Source: Variovorax sp. PAMC26660
GTDB lineage: Bacteria > Pseudomonadota > Gammaproteobacteria > Burkholderiales > Burkholderiaceae_C
DNA length: 64,000 nt
Assembly: GCF_014302995.1 (NCBI RefSeq)
Contig: NZ_CP060295.1
Coordinates: forward strand, 4,145,501 to 4,209,500
Direction: 5' to 3'
Within the stretch, counting starts at the first letter, position 1, and every line of letters begins with the position of its first letter. Below are positions 63,201-64,000 of the stretch, piece by piece. The translations under genes were made by a program, and so were the position numbers. The notes under the pieces were generated by a model. That model saw only the letters and a program-made list of their open reading frames with translations, was not told the origin of the DNA and ran no database searches.

Positions 63201-64000
63201 GGAAAGAAGGCGGGGCCTACCGCGTATTGGCACATGCAGCGTCAGGTGGTCTGAGTGGTGGAGTCGCTGGCGCCTTGGGGGCTGGTGCGAGTTCTGCCTT
63301 GATGCCGCGAATCGGGGAGGCCATCGCTGGCATGGGCTTGCCCTCGCCAGTGGCCCAGGCGGTGGGTGCCGCAACGGCGGCGGCCATCGGCGGCATGGTT
63401 GGGGGAGCGGCCGGGGCATCGGGCGCCTACAGCATTGACATCAACAACAGGCAGCTGCGTTTTACCGAGGCCCAGAAGCTTGCAGCACTTCAAGCGAACA
63501 AGACACAACAGGAAAAAGACCGACTTCAAGCGGCGGCCTGCTTCTTGGTGAAATGTGCAGATGGAATTTCGAAAGATGACAAGGCCTACGGAAAACTACG
63601 TTCTTTACAGGACGATGGGAAAAAATACGAGGCAGAACAAGCAGCTTTGCGCGCGACGGGTGAGTTTGTCTATGAGCCGTACGTTGACGCAGCACGAGAT
63701 GCACTCACGCGAAACGGAGAACTGATCCGCCGCACGGGCGGCGCGGCAAATCTGGCTGGCGGCTCGGTTGGGTTGGTCGGCGGTGGTGCTCTTGCTGCTG
63801 GCGGTGCTCTGAGTTGTCTTGAAACATTCGGGCTAGGGTGTCTTGCTGTGCCATTGGGCACCGGTATTGCAGTCTCTGCGAATGCTCAAGCTCAGGATGG
63901 GAGCAAGACGCTCTTCGGCCCCTACCAGTCAAGCGAAGGTCAGCGCGTGCTGGACTCGTTCAACGTGGCGGGCTATCCGGGTGAGCGCGACCCACTGATG
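54212..64000 (+). CDS. two-partner-secretion/CDI-type haemagglutinin (CdiA/FhaB-like), C-terminus outside window
   Basis: Open for 3263 codons with no stop, to the window edge. Residues 1-65 form an extended signal peptide (MNRHLHRIVFNAARGMRMVV, then hydrophobic VLTTTALFGLLG and SQAQ). The TPS secretion domain follows (about 65-215) with NEVNGG and NPAGISVDGGGF. Hundreds of short beta-helix FHA repeats run to about residue 1850. A conserved block at about 1873-2005 (YRNWLSSDYLL, LGDGFYEQKLIREQVAQLTG, MAQLTSDIVWLVE) comes next, then FHA-2 repeats. A Gly/Ala-rich pretoxin-like region starts near 3006, and INNRQL at about 3077 leads into a variable module with GEFVYEPYVDAARD and VLDSFN...YPGERDPLM at the edge. 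Such proteins carry a toxin tip that is delivered into neighbouring cells. No outer-membrane transporter (CdiB/FhaC) gene is in the window. Confidence 0.9.
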   Translation, partial: MNRHLHRIVFNAARGMRMVVQETATSTGKGSSKATGGSKTASSVAASVLTTTALFGLLGPMPSQAQIVGAPNVPGNLRPTVLVAPNGLPLINVQTPSAAGVSRNVYNQFNVGPNGAILNNSRANVQTQLGGFVQGNPHLATGPARIILNEVNGGIPSQLRGYIEVGGQRAEVIIANPAGISVDGGGFINASRATLTTGTPQFSPSGSLDSFLVRGGTISIDGAGLDASKTDYAAILARAVQANAGIWASELKVVAGANQVSADYSQISPTTGTGPVPTFALDVAALGGMYAGKITLIGTEAGLGVRNAGTIQAAPGTPVLAGAGQLVVTSAGRLENIGAIQATADANLAASNLANGGRISSGGNLKIATQDTLANSLNGAGGTLEGARVELASVAGNIDNRNGGTIRQTSSAALAISAPVLSNTAGGVIGLEPVAATPPQSGSETSPGTGGAAITPGSPGAGSGSGSGATITPAPYVPPSPGAITAAGGILNDGGRIYAGGPISLESANIINNGGTLNLASMRVSQPTFDNRGGTVNISNGFSANVERFDNMGGELNAGSLNIASSGDLINVDGALTSATDANLTVGGKADNTRGTISAAAALTANVAGATNNSAGTLASNQGLTFNTNSLDNTKGSIQSAQAGVRLTVTSQLANGSGGAIGATSDLNVQAGTLVNGGSLRGANDVKVAVGGALTNDGSITAGRNTTITTGSLQGRNAGVLGAGVLGAGVQNDGKLGGAGDLRVTSTGALVANGINLAAGDATLQGASVDLSASQTSAANIAITATQGNVVTGSKAAVVTPGILSITANAQPGQTLVNDAGQLNAGKLDLNVSNIANTNGGEIVQTGGEALTIATSGTLNNDGGRIASNGQDLNLRGASITNANGQIEHAGAGMLTIAGGSYNGANGQITTNKALTVAMSGTFNQDGTKARTSAERVTIDAGSLSNRGGQIIQTGSDATRINVVGAADNSDGTIASNGNTNIAAGSLTNQGGIVRATGTSNLDVIVDSVLDNSKNGEIGAGANATITVKNKAGSLNNDTGSITAAGDLSATIGGAATNVGGMLAAKGNTTFSANTLDNSKGTVAAVAGNLGVTTMGVTINKEGGMKAGGAATLTNGGLVNDAGKVTGKTLVIDASDKLLSNDHGILDSAATLDIRSGALGNNAGLIQSVDAMSVNTRGQKLTNTRSPDPEKKQGEIISGGALTLRTGAVDNTAGYIGSKGLLDAETGKFTNASGGTVLGQSTVAINTKDASYDNSGGQTQAVGDLTINAGDIQNSGGLVRSLAKTTLNAASIGNANTRSANQGIEGKNVSIGVGGLNNNTGAVRADQNVTIVSSGPLDNSKGLISAIQTLAIKDPNAGNPGAKTLVITNTDGTLVGGTAAVRGPDGKVQTPGFGGVVLDAKSFSNDGQLVSANDLGVALVGDITNNAEVAANGNLSYATTGTLTNNGKLLAGQKLTIGGSDINNTASAEMSGADTVVNASGTLINRGLIDSKGATQVNAGAVKNIGTGRIYGNQLSIGTGTLDNDAETANGVTKAGTIAARNTLNIGANTINNREHALIFSGGTTADAMRIGARLDADRLATGQGSVLNNLSADIESLGSMVISMDNVNNRDIHIERGEPVVKTSVAVTYAPYIPQPGRGGFYTLDQVRLDPINRTMFLRKPDGSEELIGTGGYGQWTAPLIAISDTAKNLDPARMAAAGDIAVSGRFYNENSQVTAGGTATGGPYVPEQMKGQVTLAVGTATVISDQGELAAPVAGSTKFDTISLGAYKYEPNLNAVNGKALGPASSVNVGTHAGGVGGVGAGSGPATIVEVPAQVGAVVSVGGQSAGSTDGVATTAQAGSARTIPMVVRTSAPNIAVPRASLFNVRSEAGSHYLIETDPRFANYRNWLSSDYLLNNLGQDPNNILKRLGDGFYEQKLIREQVAQLTGYRFLDGFANDDDQYAALMNAGATFAKQYGLRPGIGLSAAQMAQLTSDIVWLVERSVTLPDGSTQQALVPQVYVRVRPGDIDGSGALLSADATVIKTSGDLVNTGTIAGRTLVSINAENVNNLGGRIAGGSIGINARNDLNNIGGSITARDAAMLTAGRDINIQTTTQTGVSRTDIDRVAGVYVTDPGGVLIASAGRDTNLIAAALVSAGSVAVGAGRNINLGTVTENRSSVVAGKGIAAVAFESREVGSVIQGQDNVRLAAGSDLNIRAGAIASVDGALIATARNDINVTAGQSTSSIATSTQSSSKSLFKKSSSSTFDSTSTTDVLSSSLSGKSMALVAGNDVNLKAAQLRTAEAMSLSAGRDINLTTANRTTQEAHAKQSRSSATGLGNAIGMSMGPDTPNGAAMRGSKSATSANGSSRTDAIGTSVSAGSLQTVSGRDTTLQAATVVADNNITMLAGRNLTIESAQNTRTESSYDANSKSGMVGKWYNPAIGNIKGSQATATTSTTQQASQVASLQGNVTLVAGNEYRQTASSVLAAGQAGPLVGGDVNILAKNVVINEAYNTSMSVTMDKSSSSILGGSASVMGISTDTLKGASSTIKAMGDTSDSRSQALGALNLAMSGKQVYDTASKLANGGGMSYGVSVNVSRNTSQSTSITSSSEAVGSGVVGANNVNIAATGDGKDSNIHAIGSTIAAGNTANLAADNDVTLEASKNTSKTVGQNSSRGANVGVTFGAGAQTGFSIQLGVSKGKGRDNQDNISYNATQVSGGKAVNISSGGDLNMRGGIVEANRVTADVGGNLNIESLQDVSVGQSRQSSGGFNVSLCIPPICYGISTAGGNAAGAKADGVFVSPAVQSGIKAGDGGFDVKVAGNTDLKGAVIESTQAAIDNKKNSFSTGGELTMSDLQNVSQSSGSSFSVSGSVGFFAGDEAAHRQVLRERGMTDADIDAMRRPGGGAGVGSHSGNNQTSVTKSGISGVAGDQNVRTGDNSSAGTLVKDWNTKTIIKDVQAQAQISQEFKQKAAKAIGDFADGKLNDAKKLRGEAEAELDLDKKAALIAQARDLETNWKEGGAYRVLAHAASGGLSGGVAGALGAGASSALMPRIGEAIAGMGLPSPVAQAVGAATAAAIGGMVGGAAGASGAYSIDINNRQLRFTEAQKLAALQANKTQQEKDRLQAAACFLVKCADGISKDDKAYGKLRSLQDDGKKYEAEQAALRATGEFVYEPYVDAARDALTRNGELIRRTGGAANLAGGSVGLVGGGALAAGGALSCLETFGLGCLAVPLGTGIAVSANAQAQDGSKTLFGPYQSSEGQRVLDSFNVAGYPGERDPLM
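56363..56402 (+). repeat. 15-bp tandem repeat in the haemagglutinin gene
   Basis: GCCGGCGTGCTTGGT occurs twice in series (56363-56377, 56378-56392), followed by the first ten bases of a third copy (56393-56402). It adds AGVLG units in frame. Being a multiple of three, gain or loss would not break the protein. Confidence 0.9.

Overview
The window is GC-rich DNA with dense coding. Gene content and protein style (CynX-type MFS, GsiA-like dual ABC ATPase next to M81 and M20 hydrolases, OpgC, DUF2848, long DUF11 surface proteins, a CDI-type haemagglutinin) suggest a betaproteobacterium of the Burkholderiales, most likely Comamonadaceae and Variovorax-like. That placement is inference; no rRNA or tRNA gene lies in the window. 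About 45 genes are supported.

Layout. (1) 1-5467, plus strand: the end of a peptide ABC transport operon (two permeases, a fused two-domain ATPase), followed by an M81 (MlrC-like) metallopeptidase and an M20 amidohydrolase. Together they look like a peptide or amide uptake and hydrolysis unit. (2) 5487-7480, minus: a CynX/NimT-type MFS exporter and a GntR/FCD regulator, translationally coupled. (3) 7824-8717: a LysR regulator, then 9185-25576, plus: a 16-kb cassette of four exported proteins rich in DUF11-like repeats (201, 969, about 2417 and about 1769 residues). The third carries a large C-terminal outer-membrane beta-barrel. Three of the four share a related C-terminal domain. (4) 25608-29413, minus: a TPM-domain membrane protein with a serine-rich tail and penicillin-binding protein 1C; then a small plus-strand lipoprotein. 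(5) 30006-32579, minus: LysE-type exporter, GFA protein, DUF2277 protein and two GNAT acetyltransferases. (6) 32644-37812, minus: a probable catabolic operon (amidase, DUF2848 protein, MHS-type MFS permease, EthD/DUF4286-like protein) headed by a LysR regulator. (7) 37853-42268, minus: a class D beta-lactamase and a run of small proteins (zinc-ribbon-like, SnoaL, NIPSNAP, VOC, unknowns). (8) 42327-48338, minus: a giant alpha-2-macroglobulin with an intact thioester. (9) 48510-48712: a nested palindromic repeat that looks like a MITE. (10) 48841-53913: OpgC-type acyltransferase, SGNH hydrolase, anti-sigma/ECF sigma pair, a possible frameshifted small gene and a membrane protein. (11) 54212 to the window end: an open reading frame of at least 3263 codons for a two-partner-secretion/CDI-type haemagglutinin whose toxin end lies outside the window.

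The most unusual part is the DUF11/barrel cassette. Its gene order, shared C-terminal domain and barrel-bearing member suggest a self-contained cell-surface fibre or adhesin system, perhaps with the barrel protein as anchor or exporter for the others. This is a hypothesis from sequence only. Other points of note are a repeat inserted in frame in pbpC, a probable Tat-exported class D beta-lactamase with an altered second motif, and an alpha-2-macroglobulin that keeps its thioester but lacks the lipoprotein signal and is unlinked from pbpC.
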